A DNA stretch of 64,000 nt, from NCBI RefSeq assembly GCF_031822435.1, contig NZ_JAVQLW010000001.1:2489501-2553500 (forward strand), given 5' to 3'. Positions 63,246 to 64,000 of the stretch are shown piece by piece (the first letter of the stretch is position 1; every line of letters starts with the position of its first letter). This DNA comes from Paracoccus sp. MBLB3053. GTDB lineage: Bacteria > Pseudomonadota > Alphaproteobacteria > Rhodobacterales > Rhodobacteraceae. A program made the translations under genes and the position numbers. The notes beneath the pieces are model-generated. The model ran no database searches. It had not been told where the DNA came from and worked only from the letters and a program-made list of their open reading frames with translations.

Positions 63246-63405
63246 TGGGTTTGAGGCCGATCACGCTGGTAATTTCGTTCGCCGTGCGCGAGCGGGCAAG
63301 CCGCTCGACCAGAGTCTCGCCGATCGCATCGGCGCGCACGGGCTTCGATGGCGATGAAACCGGATGCTTCCGGTCGATCTTGCGCAGCGAATTCGTGTTG
63401 GCCAT
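63211..63405 (-). CDS. Small basic protein (64 aa), function unknown
   Basis: AAAGGAGCC precedes the ATG, an excellent ribosome site that supports this as a real gene. The product is basic: MANTNSLRKIDRKHP at the start, ADAIGETLVERLARSRTANE in the middle and a GRSGPK tail. Its middle may form one helix. It overlaps the convergent coiled-coil gene by 35 bp. Family unknown. Confidence 0.65.
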   Translation of the reverse strand: MANTNSLRKIDRKHPVSSPSKPVRADAIGETLVERLARSRTANEITSVIGLKPIRGRSGPKIAY

Positions 63406-63495
63406 CGCAGGCTCCTTTCCATGCGGGCGTGGTCACGCCCTTGCCTCAAAGGTAGTGATCGCGGCCCATTCACGCAAGAGAAGCCTGCATGCCCG

Positions 63496-64000
63496 CTACC
63501 GGCCAACACCGGTGCGGCCGGTTTCCTGCAGACGCAGGGGAAACTTGTCGATCGCGCGCGAAATCTCTCGCACCGACCAGGGCACTGGCTTGCGCTGCTT
63601 CACCTGCCCGTCCTTGTCCATCAGGACCAGCGAAAACCCTTCGGGCCGCAGACGTCGCCGCCAGACGCTTCCCGCCGCGGGATCGGTATCCGTGATGACC
63701 ACGACATCGCGCGCATTCATCGGCACGGAATCGCGTTGCAGGGCCGCGACCTGCTCGACGAATGACGGATCGGCAGCCGTATCGGCAAAGATGACGACAG
63801 GCCGGGCCTGCCACATGAATTCCTCGGGGTCGACTTCCGTCGCCTCAAGGATGCGCAACTCGTCCGAAGCGCGGCGGCTTCGCTCCGCCGCGCTTTCTCG
63901 CGCGGCAGGAACTTCACCGCGCACATATGGCTGGTGGCCGTCCGCTTCGGGATCGGGCCGCTCGCCCATCGCCGCCACCAGCGGCACCATCGCAAGAAAA
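63496..64000 (-). CDS. DUF4174 family protein, N-terminus outside window
   Basis: The C-terminal domain matches DUF4174: RPVVIFADTAADPSF, VEQVAALQRDSVPMNARDVVVI, WRRRLRPEGFSLVLMDKDG, AIDKFPLRLQETG. An ATG at 63990 exists, but the frame stays open and hydrophobic to the window edge (FLAMVPLVAAMG), which looks like the end of a signal peptide, so the true start is beyond 64000. Secreted, thioredoxin-like fold by family; function unknown. Confidence 0.8.
   Translation of the reverse strand, partial: FLAMVPLVAAMGERPDPEADGHQPYVRGEVPAARESAAERSRRASDELRILEATEVDPEEFMWQARPVVIFADTAADPSFVEQVAALQRDSVPMNARDVVVITDTDPAAGSVWRRRLRPEGFSLVLMDKDGQVKQRKPVPWSVREISRAIDKFPLRLQETGRTGVGR

Overview
The window is a gene-dense, high-GC stretch of bacterial chromosome, almost certainly from an alphaproteobacterium of the Rhodobacterales, probably Paracoccus or a close relative. 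The main evidence is ctrA next to sciP, the split propionyl-CoA carboxylase locus with its family-specific filler genes, a gene-transfer-agent (GTA) type holin/endolysin pair, DUF3572 beside a PleD-like protein, TrmFO, and a GAAC-N7-GAAC type SOS box. I see no transposase, integrase, CRISPR array, rRNA or tRNA gene. Most genes are housekeeping genes and many abut with 4-nt ATGA or GTGA overlaps.

Left part (1-14.2 kb, mostly minus strand): cimA and cysS; a YjbR-like protein; a secreted protein; a spermidine/putrescine-type ABC transporter (ATPase plus two permeases, no binding protein); yjbQ-rmuC; then a stand-alone BLUF blue-light sensor abutting the 3' end of rpoD, followed by dnaG. The rpoD-dnaG gap holds six GANTC sites. 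A TetR regulator, a lipoprotein, an lldD-type oxidase and an acyltransferase follow.

Middle (17-36 kb): rplY, trmFO and gluQ; hisI and a NifU-like scaffold; ligA-recG, followed by a previously unlisted 35-codon membrane-peptide gene behind a perfect LexA-type box (SidA-like logic). Next come ctrA-sciP with a candidate CtrA box, mnmA, sufE, rplU-rpmA, miaB, a class III aminotransferase, and a PleD-like diguanylate cyclase with degenerate receivers and no I-site.

Right part (36-64 kb): the cytochrome c maturation genes ccmE, ccmF and ccmH are interrupted by a GTA-type endolysin/holin cassette with a perfect TTAA-N7-TTAA CtrA box in front of it. murI, a fused indolepyruvate:ferredoxin oxidoreductase and a divergent LysR gene follow. 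Between lysR and purL lies a strong candidate for an unlisted ~84-nt small RNA (own promoter, three hairpins, anti-Shine-Dalgarno loop, terminator). Then come purL, a His-rich ABM-GNAT fusion, phoH-ybeY-corC, alr-mlaE-mlaF, and pccB...pccA with five small genes between them.

The parts most worth a second look are the SOS membrane peptide, the CtrA-boxed lysis cassette inside the ccm genes, the small RNA, the BLUF gene behind rpoD and the GANTC cluster.
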